A stretch of DNA of 64,000 nucleotides from Dasyornis broadbenti (taxonomy: Eukaryota > Chordata > Aves > Passeriformes > Dasyornithidae): the NCBI GenBank assembly GCA_013397935.1, contig VZRN01005010.1, positions 2,306,403 through 2,370,402 of the forward strand. Direction: 5' to 3'. Below are positions 12,990 to 26,200 of this stretch, piece by piece (position 1 is the first letter of the stretch; each line of letters begins with the position of its first letter). The translations under genes and the position numbers were made by a program. Below the pieces are notes generated by a model that worked only from the letters and a program-made list of their open reading frames with translations, did not search any database and was not told the DNA's origin.

Positions 12990-13801
12990 TCTTCATGGCT
13001 CTTCCTCTTTTGAGGTTTTTGAAGGCCATCCCCCTCAGAAAACCCCTGACCTAAAAGTGTCATATTTCAGCACAACAGTAACACAGACAAACCTACTGGT
13101 TCAGGTCCATTTTTGTTCTGAAACCAAGGAGAGGAGCAAAGCCATTTAACTTTTCTTTCCACCCAGAAGAAAACAATAATATTGAAAGTGGCTTGATGAG
13201 AGGAGGTGTCAAAATGTCCAGTGAGTTACGAGTTTAGACATTCCATTACGATTGTCACATAAGCACAGTTAGGGTAGAATGTCTGTGATTCTTTTATATT
13301 ACGACATATTCAAACAAAGTAATCAGAGATGCCTGGAGTCAATTATTTAAGGAATAATCCCTTACCCTATAGTTAATGTCACTCTCCAGAACTGCAAAAA
13401 CTTGGTCAGTTATTAAATAACCTGACCTGAATGTTGTGGTTTCAAACTGGGCACCTTGATTAAATTAAATAATTTTAAAAACATGAACATCTTTTTCAGA
13501 ATTTGAATCGTTTCTAGAAAATAAATTCCCATAAGAAAGTGTATCCTATGTTTTAAGTAACAGCTTTTGAGGTTTGTAATAATTTTTTTTCTAAAATAAT
13601 CAAGAAATTAATATACCAAGCAATTGCATTTGGAATTTCTCTGTGTTTTCCTCCTTTGCAAGTATGTAAAATGGCACTTAGCTTTTAATCTAAAAATTTA
13701 GCGCATGTTCAAATTCCCTTTTGGATCTAATAGAAAGTTTTGATCAATCTTTTTTTTAATTGAAAAACACAGATTGCCTTAATATTTATATTTCCCATGG
13801 C
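12990..13801. other. unique non-coding sequence
   Basis: AT-rich sequence between the CR1 tail and an AAAC tract. I see no gene or repeat family. Confidence 0.45.
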
Positions 13802-13890
13802 AAAAAAATAAACAAAAAACCAAAACAAACAAACAAACAAAAAAACTACAACAAAAAATAAACAACAAAAATAAACAAACAAACAAAAAA
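13802..13890. repeat. AAAC/AAAAC-rich simple tract
   Basis: About 90 bases built almost only of A with spaced C, including (AAAC)n runs. Low-complexity sequence with no associated gene. Confidence 0.85.
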
Positions 13891-14747
13891 CCCCATACCT
13901 ACATCAAAATTTTCTCAACAATGTTTTTATACTTTTATTTTGCCCAGGAACATTGGTACAAGGGAATGAGGCACTAAAATGTTGAGAGCTGAGCTGAATT
14001 TATTGCCTCTCTAGTATACTGAGTCAGTCATAATTACATTTACAAGCCATGAATGCTCATGAAATTTCATCAGAATGAAAGCCAGAGATATGAAAGTAAA
14101 GGAAGAGCAATCAGATTTAAAACAGGGCATCACACTCCCTGGGCTTAGGAGGAGGTCCAGTCCTCTGAATTCTGTTACCTCCCTCATTCTGAAGTCTTCT
14201 GATCTTTTTATTTGATATTTGAATTGCACTACCCTCAAAAGCCTTGGTTGTGTTCTCTCTATAAACACGAGTTGGCCCTAGACCTGTGTGACCACATTTT
14301 TGTTTGGATTTTGTGGATGAATTCTGCTGTTTGTTTTTAAGGTGAAGCTTATTACCAAGCTTTTTATACTAAAAAAATATTATATAATCCACGAGGTACT
14401 TGATAGAATTATAGCACTTTGACATTGCTGAGTTTCTGCCATCATATATCATACTGTAGAGCTCCAAACTTCACAAGGAAAAACAGAGACAATTTATTTA
14501 GCCACTCCTAAAGACAATTCTGCTTCCATAGATAGCTGCACCAATCTTAAATTTGCTGACACCAAACCATGGTTGATTCTGTCCTCACCCTTTCCTTCCC
14601 TTACCAATGATCCTATCATTCGCCTTCCCTATTTTCCTAACTCTGTGCCCTCCCCTTTCCACCTCTAGAGCTCATCAGATCTTCTGTGAGCCACTTTGAC
14701 TCACTGCTGTAACAGGAAAGGTTCAGTTCTCTTTTTCCCCGCTGGAG
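13891..14747. other. unique non-coding sequence
   Basis: No gene is recognised. The sequence becomes pyrimidine-rich over about 14575-14670 shortly before the exon-like segment at 14748. Confidence 0.4.
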
Positions 14748-14821
14748 ATAGTGAGCCAAAGAGGTTGTCAAAGAGAATAAAGCGAACACCAGCACGGAGA
14801 ATATGGGAGAGTGAGAAAGGG
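14748..14821 (+). other. exon-like segment, basic peptide
   Basis: Preceded by the polypyrimidine run gttctctttttccccgctggag (a second AG lies four bases on) and followed by GTAAGAG at 14822. The open frame reads SEPKRLSKRIKRTPARRIWE, rich in Lys and Arg like a nuclear-localisation or cleavage-rich tail. It keeps two CpG (AAGCGA, GCACGG) in a CpG-poor region. This combination is better than most frames in the window. No homologue is recognised and no neighbouring exon is identified. Chance is a real alternative. Confidence 0.3.
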
Positions 14822-15391
14822 GTAAGAGACATCCCCCTTTGGCACTGGTTATCTGTTAATTGTCACCATCTTTCAGGACACCACGCCCCAGAAGATGGTC
14901 GGGAAACTCTAGTATCACTTTTGATGTTTACAAATTACTAAATAAGTCTTCTGGATTATTGAGATCCTCTTCCATGCTGCAGTTCCACTGGTAGCAAAAT
15001 CAGTCGTTCCTTCTCTTGCCTGCAGCACTCATCCCCACGACATTGCCTGCCATGATATACTACGCCTTTCACTGCTGCCATTTCTCTTATTTGTACAGTG
15101 GAATTGCAACCAGATTAGCAAGGGGGAAAGTGTAGGATAAAAAAGCAGGGGTTTTATCAGTTATTTTTTTAACAAAAATTCTGTAAACAAGCTGTAAACA
15201 CTTTGCTAAACTCTTGAAAATGTACTGACTCACCAAAAAGCCAGAGGCTAGCAACAATGAGCTAATCAAGAAAGAAAATGCAAATGTTCATTTAGGGAAG
15301 CTCACAAGCACGTTGGAAGAGAAAATAAAATCTAATCCCAGAAAGCAAGGGAGGCAAATTTGTCTTAATTTCTTCCAGCCTGGGCCCTCTC

Positions 15392-15509
15392 AAAAAAAAA
15401 AAAAAAAAAAAATTCNNNNNNNNNNNNNNNNNNNNNNNNNNNNNNNNNNNNNNNNNNNNNNNNNNNNNNNNNNNNNNNNNNNNNNNNNNNNNNNNNNAAA
15501 AAAAAAAAA
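15392..15509. other. assembly gap set in poly-A
   Basis: 21 A, then TTC, then 82 N (15416-15497), then 12 A. The gap sits in a homopolymer, so the missing sequence is probably a longer A-rich tract that sequencing or assembly could not resolve. The open frame drawn across it is meaningless. Confidence 0.95.
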
Positions 15510-18500
15510 CAGGGAGAAATCATGCTATTTCATTGTCATATTTGTTATAAATCCTTAAGTGACATTCATTTTACAAGAGGAAGGAAACAGGAGGTGTAAC
15601 ATAAGAAAAGACAAATTGGTAGATCAGTTACAGTTTATATTTCATCAGAGGAGGAAAAAGGAGATTGGAGTGATGGTTCTGAAGAAACTCAAAGATATTT
15701 CAATTACAAAAAATGAGCAATTTGAGTCAACACTGTTTGCTAACCTAACTTGGAGAAAGAAAATCTAGATTGCTCTAAAAGATTGTAACAGCTAAAATCC
15801 TACTTTGTTCATAATTCAGATGTCTAAGTGTACTCTGCAAATGCCTGCTATGTATCGATGTAGTGTGTTCCATTCATCTCGAAGATTTTGCACTGGAAGT
15901 TCCTTGGTCAAGGAAGTAGACTTCATAGTACACAAAATCCTTCATCAAGCAAACTTATATCTTAAATAATAATTAAAATACAAGTGAGATTTTTCTTTAG
16001 ACAACTTTCCCCAAATTGTCTTAGTCCTAGAGTCATAATAAGCAAATTTACAATGCCATATATCACTGCCAGTGTAATTCATAAAGAGCTGTAATTCAGT
16101 ATTGGCAGCAGTGGTAAATTGGCTACAGTCTATTGAAGCTTTCTATTTCTTCCTATATAACTTCAAGCTACCTTAGGGCACAACTCTGCTGGAATCACAG
16201 ATAGGATTCAACATTTATATTCAGCCTCTTCAGTTTCTAGCTTATTTCATATTAAATATCATTCTGAATGCATTCTAAATATGGATATGCCTGCACCTTG
16301 GAAATCTGAGTCCAAACTTAGATGAGATTATATACTATGCCATTAGATTGAATTCACCTGGCTGAGGCAACTGCCAGGCCAAACCAAAGGAGAACAGCCT
16401 CCAAGACATGCCTGCAATGCTGTTCTAGCAATGAGGAAAGAGGGATTGGTAGCAGTGGAGAGTGACAGGAATTTCTGCTGAAGATAACAAAACAATGTTA
16501 TCAGTCAGAGCTTTCAGGACTGCACTTCTAAAACTGCCAGTAAAATTTAGTTCCTTATTGTGGGCAGGGGTAATGCGCCCCCAAGAACAACAGGGATATA
16601 CATTTTTCTACAACACCTGATTAAGGTTGGGCTTTAGGCTTTGGCAATGATCCCACAGAAGTAAACACCCTGAACCAGCGCAACCCTGCCCTACCAGCTG
16701 CCCCAGCCAAGCCCTTGTCTCTCAAAGGTGCCACTTGGGTTTGCCTGAGAATGAAGTCACTGAGGTTATTTCCTTCAATGGTTGTCATCCTCTCTCCAAA
16801 CTTCCTATCAGGTGGTTCCTTTGCTAGGGTCTGAATGATGGTGCCCAGGAGTGAATTCAGGCCAGGAACTGAAAGGTTCAAGAGCAGTAAACTGCAAAGA
16901 AGTTTGTTTATCTTCTCCAAATTTACGGAAGCCTTAGCCATTCCTGCTGGGATCTGGATTTTAATCCCCAGGAGTCTGGAGGAAAATTGTATCCCTGCTT
17001 CAACTCTGTCTCTGGATAGATAAAAACAGAGATGAATTCGTCCCTAAATGTTTTAAACATTTACTTTAAAGCCATAAATGACCCCTCTGGCACACAGAAT
17101 AGGTAGAAAACATACTCTGTTCTCCTTCATTTTCCTCCCACACTTCAGTTCGTCTCATCTCCATTTTTCCTTCAGTCTCATTTATTTTTTTCCATACTAT
17201 TAAGCTGTAAGTAGTTGAAGGAATGACAATGATATAAGGCTGCTTCTTGCTGTATCCTCCATCCTTTACATGGGTGGATGGGTCCCTGTAATTGCAGCTA
17301 GTTTTAATCAATTCCTCTCAAATATTTACTAGTTGTCCTTTTTTTCCCCAAGTATTCTGAATTTTAAGAGTACCTATTACCTCTTTAAAATTAATACAAG
17401 CTTTGAATGCACACAAGTCCATGTAACTTTTCATTTGTAATTTGAATCTTTTCTCCCTAGAGGAGTCTAGAATTCCTTATGAATTTATCAGTGTTGACTA
17501 AGGAAAAAAAAACAACAAACAAACACCCTTATATATCCTAGATTCTCCTCTAGGGAAAACTGTTGAGAGTTTACACTTGAAAAACAGTGTTTCTCATTAA
17601 GTTGTTTTGAATTGTAAGAAATGTTCCACCATTCACTAAAGGTCTAATTTAATGCCCATAGAATGCCAAAGAAATAATCTCATTTATTTCAGTAGGCACT
17701 AAACCAGGCTGGTCTTGCAAATCATTTTGATTCACATAGTAGCATTCCTCAAATCCAGAAATGGGTTGAGCATCAGTATCCACGGAAGTAGGGTGAGGAT
17801 GAGTTCTGTTGCACAGATGAAGCAGAAACAATCTTGTCATCATTAGGCAGAAGTGATTTGTGATTATTTGTAAGGGTAGTTCAGGTAACTGCAACACAAC
17901 AAAAGCAATGGGCCGACAGCTGATGTACAGCAGGGCCAGCAAATACAGTGGAAAAGGTGGAGCTGGAATTTGCTTATGTTTTATAGAAAAAAATTAAACC
18001 TTTTCCTCTGATGGGTAAGTTTGTTTCCCTCTCTGGGTGCCAATGGGTTTGCCAGAGAAAGTTTTCGCTGGTCTGTCAGGTACTGTGTGATATAAATTGT
18101 ACAGAAGGCTGCCAGCTGAATAAGTGAGGAAGATCCTTGATCACAATTTGTAGTGATGAGACTAATTAGGAAAATAAGTCTAACCAAGGCTAAAGCTCAC
18201 AAGCCAACCAACCAGTGACCAAAGAATAAGAGGTGGAGATTAGGGAGCATTTATCTCTTTTTTTAAAAGTGAAAAATTTGAAAAGTCCAAATAAACCAGC
18301 AGCTGTTGTGACTGAAATAATGGAGTAAAGATACAGTAATTGGATACAGGCATCCCTAAGGATGTGTTCTCCTTCAGTGATCATGTGTTTGAAGCTACTC
18401 TTTTGTGTGGCATCATGTAGGAGAATTGAAAGAATTTACATTTTAGGGCTAGAGCTGGAGGCAAGGGTGAACTATATGATTTAAAGACAAACTACAGGAG

Positions 18501-19204
18501 GGAGATGTGGACAGGTCAAGTACAGAAATTTGCTGATCTGAAGAGCCCAAAGTATAGATCACCAACTGATTGTAACAGCATATGCTTGTAGGACGTGTGT
18601 CCAAAGGTGGAAAATCAGCATTCTGTTCTGGAGGAGGAGTGGGCAGAAATGCAGGTACAACAGCAGAGAGAGGAAGCAGAGAGCTGCTTTAACAAAACTG
18701 CGTGTTAAAAGAGGCCTGCCACCAGGAGCGCTCCAGAGAAAAGGCACAATATTGCCTATGAAACAGAAATTGAAAAGGAGTAAGAGGTGAAATATTGTGA
18801 TTATCCTGCATCCTGGGATGACTGGATACAGCTTTGAATGACGTGTGGTGCTTCCATTGCAACATACCACTTCAGTTTTTGCATCTCTGAGAAACTACAC
18901 CTGAGCTCTACAGAGAAGATGACAAGTTGACTGCGGCTGGTCATTAGGATTCAGATGAAAAGGCTCAGTGTGCACACACAACATTTTCCATCCATTTCTA
19001 CTGTCATGTGCATGAGAGAGATCTTTTCATAGTGGAGTAGATGAACTTACCTTTCCTCCCCAGCACAGCTTTGGCAGCTCTCCTGCAGCAGGAATTCGTC
19101 ACTTAAATCTTAGTCTTTATAATTCTCTCCCTCTTGCTGCTCTCATAAATGGAACTGGGATAGAAGTACTGGTAGATAACAGGAAAGAAATGTGGTGTCA
19201 GCCT
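15510..19204. other. unique non-coding sequence
   Basis: About 3.7 kb with no recognised gene or recent repeat. The minus-strand frame at 16621-16941 starts with ATG and is 106 codons long but has no family motif and no convincing splice or promoter context. Confidence 0.45.
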
Positions 19205-19395
19205 TCAAAAAGAGAAAGATCGTAGTAATTACTGTCAAGAAAGTCTAGCTTCAATCCCTTTTAAAATACTGGAATGAATAACAGTTTCTAGCCATTTGGA
19301 AGATAGCAGAGGCATCAGGAATAAGTGCATCTAACAAGAAAAAAAAACCTGTAGCTGCTACTTTTTGACAGAATTACCAAATGAGAAGACTATGA
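19205..19395 (+). mobile_element. ancient L3/CR1-like LINE, reverse-transcriptase part
   Basis: Frame-by-frame reading gives NYCQESLASIPFKILE from about 19227, matching the conserved NYRPVSLTSIPGKILE block at the start of CR1/L3 reverse transcriptases. About 130 bases on, FDRIT (TTTGACAGAATTACC at about 19364) matches the next conserved block. Stops and frameshifts are frequent, so this is a very old copy, much more diverged than the CR1 at 12401. The order and strand agree with the C-terminal piece at 20085. Confidence 0.6.
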
Positions 19396-19625
19396 CAGAT
19401 CCAGTGTAGGAATTTTCTGCCTGTAGTTATTTCATGAGAAAAGTTATATTTACAATTAATTCCTAAAATGAAGTGTAATACCACACAGTAAAGATGGAGA
19501 TGACACAAGACATAAATGTCTAGAGGGACTGGTGTTGGACACCTGAGACATATTTACTGTGTTTGCTAAGAAACAGAGCTTCAGTGTTTGAGAATGGCCT
19601 TATGCTTGGTAAAGCTCTACTCAGC

Positions 19626-19665
19626 TTAGGTTAGGGCTAGGGTTAGGGTTAGGGTTAGGGTTAGG
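19626..19665 (+). repeat. interstitial telomeric repeat (TTAGGG)
   Basis: The array reads TTAGG, TTAGGG, CTAGGG, three TTAGGG, TTAGG: 40 bp with one variant unit. Vertebrate telomeric repeat inside a chromosome arm. Short arrays like this are usually explained by repair of a double-strand break with telomerase or telomeric DNA rather than by chromosome fusion. It lies between the two pieces of one ancient LINE. Confidence 0.9.
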
Positions 19666-20084
19666 CCCCAGCTTGAGCGTGGGGCCCTGGAGTAGCCTTT
19701 TGTTTAACCTGCTCAAAATGCGTATTTGAGGTTCTTCTTTCCTACTTGCATTACCAATTAAATACCGGTACAAATGGAAGGTGTTTGTTACCATTGCTTG
19801 ATTCCTCCTAGGAAGCCTGTCATTCTCATCCAGGGAGTCATATCATACCAATAAGACAAAGAGAAAGAATGTATGATGTTTCTCATTCATTGTCTGCCTT
19901 AGCAATGTTCTTCACAGGGAAAAAAAAACACATGGAAATTTTGTTTTTTCAGGTAATACTAATTTGAAAGGAGTAACAATACAGATGATCGCAGAAAGAT
20001 AGTGAAAGATTCTTAGAGGTATAAGGATAAAAAAAAACCTCATGAGAGAGAATCAAACAATGCCACCTAATAATTCATCTGGAG

Positions 20085-20290
20085 AGGAATGACAGCTATT
20101 GAGAAGAGTTATATGGAGGCACTCAAGGGTTTAGAAACAGAAAAGATTAAATTAAGGACGGGAAAAATTTGGGCCAAATATCAGGAGAGTTTCCTAGTAG
20201 TAAGATCTAGAAGATGCTGCATAGGAATGATCTAAATTCACTATTTTCTAAGGTAAAAGCAGATCAAAGTGTTCTTTAGAGAGTATAAGC
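20085..20290 (+). mobile_element. ancient L3/CR1-like LINE, C-terminal part
   Basis: The segment around 20165-20275 follows the L3/CR1 3' pattern: GGCCAAATATCAGGAGAG, TTTCCTAGTAGTAAGATCT, GCATAGGAATGATC, then AAGCAGATCAAAG. This is the FRLNIRRNFL-type tail followed by the end of ORF2. It is heavily mutated. It lies on the same strand and about 900 bp downstream of the reverse-transcriptase piece, shorter than the expected spacing and compatible with internal deletion. Confidence 0.55.
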
Positions 20291-23200
20291 AGATGGGGAT
20301 ATTAGGCTGCATGTCTGCAATTTATGAGCTCTGATGCCCAAAAGGATTATTTGAAGAAATCTGAAGTTCATAATAACCTTCCCCTTCTCTCTACATCATG
20401 ATGGAATAACTACCCCTACACTTTTTTTGTTGTAACACAGCTAAAGTGTTTTTGGAGAAGAAAGTGTTAACAGGTCTCCTTTACCTGTACAATTATTTAT
20501 ACTTTGTATTATAGCAGCATCTTGCAGTTCTACTTCACTTAGATCCCACTGAACTAAGTGCTGTCAGGAAATACAATAAAAGTTATTTCTTTATCCCACA
20601 GCCCTAATAATCTAAATGTAATAGATAATTAAATTAGCAAGTTTTACAAATGGTTGGCTATAGAAGCGAGGACAGAATAGGTAACACCACCATGATGACA
20701 AAGTAACATAAGTTAACTGTTTTTCAAGTTGTTGATTTCGTTTGTACTATGAGTTCTTTAAAAATCCTATGCCTACTTTTATGTTGAAAAAATTTTAGAT
20801 GTGCATCTGTCACTGGACGGGGATATTACAGCTCGAATGTAACTGAGAGCAAGTCAGATATATCTCATGTAAAGAATATGTACAAGGAACTGTATCTGTG
20901 AGCTGTATCAAAATGTGTTTGAGCATCCTCATGCCATGAGTTGTGAATACACAAATATAGATGCCCTAACCAATCTTCTGCCTTGCTGTTGAAATGCAGG
21001 GGAGCATGTAAAGAGTGTGACTGTGTTCCCCTCTCACCCAGAAACTCCTGAAGAACCTTCATTTCTGTATGACCACACCTGTCTCTGAGGGCAGGTGCTG
21101 CACAGTCCACAAGGGTGAGGATGGGGCTCTACAACTCGCCTTGCATCTATAACTTCTGAAAGAGGTCTTCCTCCTTTGTACTTTTGTAGATGTTTCTTTC
21201 TTACAAGGTTTTTTCAGATTTAAAATAAAAAGGAGTAGGGTTACTGTTTTTTCACTACTTCTCTACTCATATTCATACTTATATATACCGTGATCTGAGC
21301 TGTGAAGTTACAATAATTGTAGGGGATTTCCAAATAATTGTTCTAAAAAAACACTTTTGGTAATTCCGGACAGATCTGTCACATGCATGTGCATGTAGTA
21401 TTAAAGATCTTAAAGATATCAATTACCCCACTTTTTCTGTCTTCAAATTCTATGTTCTGCACTTTCTTTTAACTGCATTGATAGTGTATTTATATATATA
21501 TCACTCACCCAATACTCATCAACACTCAATACTTTTTCCCAATACTCACTGATAATGTAACCTTCAGCACAAAGGGCTGTGAGGGATGAGGTTTATTCCT
21601 CTCCCTGAGAAGAAAAATAAACCCTCTATTTCTATATGCAAGAGGTAACACAGACTGGAACATGTGATAATATAACACGAAGGTATTCCTTCAGGTTATT
21701 TTGCTTGATGCAGTTCAACACCATCCTGTAAGTGACATTCTCTTTGTTCTTATTGTTCACAGTAGTCACTGGCAACAAAAAAGAGTATTTTTCAAGCTTG
21801 ACAGAAAGGGACCTTAGGTCTGCACTCCTCTTGCTCTTTTTCAGGACAATGTAATTTGATATTTCCTCCAGATAGACTGCTAAAAGCACCAAACTCAGCC
21901 TAGTCATAAAAAAAAAAGTACTATTTATTCCTTATTCTTTTCAAAATCATGCAGATATAATTGCAGTTTCTTACTTTGTGTCAGCCTGTTGCATTACCAA
22001 ATTGCAGATACAATCCTTGTTTTCTTTCTGTTATCAATATAATGACACACAGTCAGGAGCAATCTGTCCATATATTGAAGTTTCAGGAGCCTAGGCATAT
22101 CTAACTGTGAATGGGAACTGAGGAGATGTAACCAGTGGCTATTCAGATGAATGTCAATGGGAGAAAAGAACCCTGAGGATGCACAGCTACATGTGCTCCC
22201 ATCTGGATACTTCCACCACTTCAAAGCATAGACAAAGCTGGAATCTCTAGCTGCAGGGTTTCACTCTATCTTATTCTGAAGAAATTCATACAGCCTACAG
22301 TCTTTTAAGCGCATTGCTTTTAACCTGAGTAACTGAAATACAGAGAAAACAAAGTTAATGGTGATCACTTTAAAATGTGATTCTATAAGGACTTACAAGA
22401 ACAAGGGGAGCACATTTCTATTGATATCAGTCACAAATTTCCACTCCACACTGTGTAGGTAAATGCAGTGACTGGTGCAGGCATGGGTGGCTTGCTGGGG
22501 AGCAGCACGGGCAGCCTGCTCTGCCAGGCAAATGGGAATCTGAGAGTCACACCAAGGGAGGCAGATGCAGCTCCTCACTAGGAAGGGTCACAGGCCCACA
22601 GTATTCCTGCAGGAAGTGCAGGACAGACAATGAACACATGCAGCCAGCAGACCACTGGTTGCCAGGGAAGTCTGTAGTGATGAGGGAGGTCTGAGATCAA
22701 GCCAGAAGTGAAGGCAGTAAGGCAAGGCTGGTACCAGCAAGGTACAAGGCCAGGCACAGCATATCTGCAAAACAGCTTGAGCAAGGCTCAGAGCTTCAGT
22801 GAAGCTCTCAGGCTACAGCATAGAGGATACAGGAGAGGACGCAGTCAGTGAGGGCTTCTCACAACTCTTTTTCACAGCTTTGCTGTTGCCATGTCAGACT
22901 GGCCTAAGGTCATATAGCTGTGTCATACCTGGGAAGGGAAAAGAAGTGCTACAGAGAAAGATGGTACAGGCTCATAGGGGCTCATAAAAGATGGATGATG
23001 CAGTCAGGACCCTGTAATGGTGTTTATAACATGTCCAGTTTATTTTTAGCAGGTGATTTTTAGGCAGTCTGACTAATGAGAGATGAAATATGTCCGTATA
23101 ACCGTGAAAGCTAATTTCATGGTTTTGCGGACATAAGTTGGAAAACACTGTATGAAGCTGTATACAATCTGCATGTTTGAAGAGTCCCTTGACTTGTGCA

Positions 23201-26200
23201 TGTTCTCCATGTACACATGGACATTCAGTGTTTCACATCACAATCCTTCTTATAGCTCCTCCAGAACCTTTAGCATGGAAACTTGCCAGAAGTTTTTTGA
23301 AAACTCCAATGCACGATGCAGTGGATCACTTCTGTCTACATTTTGTTGACACCTCCACAAAATTCTAATATATCAGTGAGCCCAGACCCCTTTTCACAAG
23401 CCCTGCTGGCTCTTTTGCCCAAAAGACTTTGCTGACTTATGGAAAAAGATAATTCACTCCTCATTGGAGACTCTCCCATCTCATCAGGAGTAGTCAGCCT
23501 AGCCAGCCTGCAGTTTCCAGGGTACCTGCTAGAAAATTTGTGGCTATGGGACTGATGCTGGCAGTCAGCCAGGCCTCCATCACAGAAGGTGTTTGAAGCA
23601 GTAGTTTGCATGCTTTGGTCAGCAGCTCTGTAATTTCACATATGAGTTCCCTAAGAGCTCCCAGGCGAACGCAATCAGTCTGGGTGACTTATGAACACAG
23701 CTTCTTGGCTTGGTCTGATGCTTCCTGTGTATTTACTTTAAAGTCATCTAGCTCATCTGACTTATTTACTACCAAGGAAGCGTAGACATATTTATGTCGT
23801 GATTTACACTGAAATCACAAAACCTAGAAGTTTTCTTCAGGCTCCACTGTAGAACCTCTCAGTGCCATCCTGAGAAAAGATGGCATTTTAAATCTAAAAA
23901 TATAAATGAGCCATAGCATGGATAAACCTTTAACCTGGTATTTTTGAATGAATTTAGAATGGGTTGTCCATGGCAGCTGGACTCTAGAGGGCTCTGAAAG
24001 CTAAGGAAGTTCTAAATTACTATAATGCAATTGATACCAGAGTATACCAAGGAACTCCCCTGGCACAGATGAGATCAGAATCTGATCCTTGTGTATATTT
24101 CAAAGTTATCTTGTCTGGCAAAGAAAGAAAGAGCTAGCAATAGTGAGATCCCCAGGTTTCTGTTATCTAAAATGATGGCCGAATATGTCTGTAAGGTTGT
24201 AAATGATCTCAAAGGAAAGAATCTCCTGTAGGAAAATGACAAATATTGATTACTACATAGTAACAAAGCCATGCAACAGATGCTCTGCTAATCTAAATCA
24301 GAGTGACTGCTACAAAGACTATAATAGAGACTTAGCAGAATTTGACATCTAGTGCTATACCTATTATTTGGACTTTCTGAAGTCAGTAAATATATTTTCC
24401 ATAGAAAGTTTATACGAGAGGTTGTTTTGCATTCTATTTCCTCCAAAATTTAACAAAACAGTGATTTCCACCACTGTCAGATCCTCATTTAAGTGTAAGT
24501 ATTGAAACTTGGAAATGAGGTTCAACACCCATTTTGATGCAGATATGAGAATGTACACTTGCCTCTCTTGCACCATGCATTCAGCTATGATGTAAAAATC
24601 TTCCAGCAAAGATTTGTTCTCACAAGGGTGTGAAAGTTCAGCGAAGGAATAGATCTGATGTTTTGTAATTAATTATTTCAGAAATGTCTTGTTGTTTGTG
24701 CACTTCAGTTATTGTTTAGGGGAAAAAAAAAAAAAGAAAAAAGAAAATAAAAGAAATCCAGTTAAATCACACCCAGAGCTCCTCAGAAGGAATAGGTCTG
24801 AATTATTTCTTACACGGCAGCTTGCCTCAAAACTTGAAGTTACTACCATCATAAATAAAGGCAAAATGTCAATAGCTATTTGAAGTTCTACTGCTATGCC
24901 AACCTTTAATGTCTTTTCACAAAAATGAAGCTTCAGGGCTAATATAGTCCTCCTCTGGATGATGTACAGGACGAGAAGGAATAGACTGGCTGTGGTCTTT
25001 TTTGTGGCCCTGCAGCTACTCTATCCCAAAATGTATGGTGGCTGACTGCAGGAGCTTAGTCCTCAGAGGTAAAAAATTGGTGCAAAACTATCACTATCCA
25101 CAGCCTAGAAGAATTATGGCAGTTTAGTTTAGCAAAGGTCCCAAGCTTAAAATTATCTATAATACAAAACAGACTTAAGAGTCTCAAGAAATATTCAGGG
25201 TTCGTTTGTTTTATATAAACAAACTAAAGCTTTTCTTGTTCAACTTTGAAGCATGAGGAAAACTAGTATGTCTAGATGACCATAATGTCCAAAACATATA
25301 TTTAGGAGAACTTTATAAAGGACCTGACAAGTTTCCTTTTAGTGTCAAAAAGTAGATGATTAAGGTTTCCATGATGATTTTGGTGCATCCAGAATCAAGG
25401 TTCATCTCTTTTTCAATTTAAAAGGCACTTATTGCCATTCTTCATAGGGAAAAGAGCCTTCAATTGCTAGACCTGAAAGCCTGTCTGTCTGATTTTTCCT
25501 AAAAATCATAGCCTTTCAGAGTTACTCTCCTGAAAAGCACAAACTTTTAAGGCATGTTATTTCATAGAACTGACACAAAAGGACAGATACTTTTCACAAC
25601 CTATTTCTAAGATCTGTAACTCAAGAAAAGTTCACCTAATTCACCTACAATTTTGACAAAAGGAAACGTCTGTGCAAATGTCTACATCCAAAATGTGAAG
25701 TATCTGCAACCTAGTAACAAGGAGTGTGGAAGAGGGAAGGCAAAGGCAGATATATCGTGTTATTACAAAAGTTAGTGTTCAATATCTAAAACTGCAACTG
25801 CAGAAAATGGGGTTTAAATTATATTTTTTCCAACTATTTAGGGACAGTTACATTTTAAAAGGTTGACTTTCTATTTGTACTCTCTTTCAAATTTAACAGT
25901 GGGCATTCACTGTTCACATTCTCTTCTGAAACAATACAGGAAAACCCTGCCTTGGATTCCTGATTACTTCTACCAGTTAACACGACCAGCAAGTGCAAAT
26001 ACAGTTTCATGTGTTGACAGCATAGGAAACTTAGCCGCCTGCAGCACAATCATATCACTTTCCAGACATTGGAAAGAACTATTCCAGAGGGTTTAGACTA
26101 ATGGATTCCAGTCTGCCAATACACCTCATGTGTACCCCCAGCTGCTAAAGCCACTTTTATAAGCTGATGCAACAGAAGGAAGCAAAACTCTTCCTGAGTG

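Noticed and set aside
16621..16941. 106-codon minus-strand ATG frame
   Set aside because: No domain, no splice or promoter context; length within random expectation for this window.
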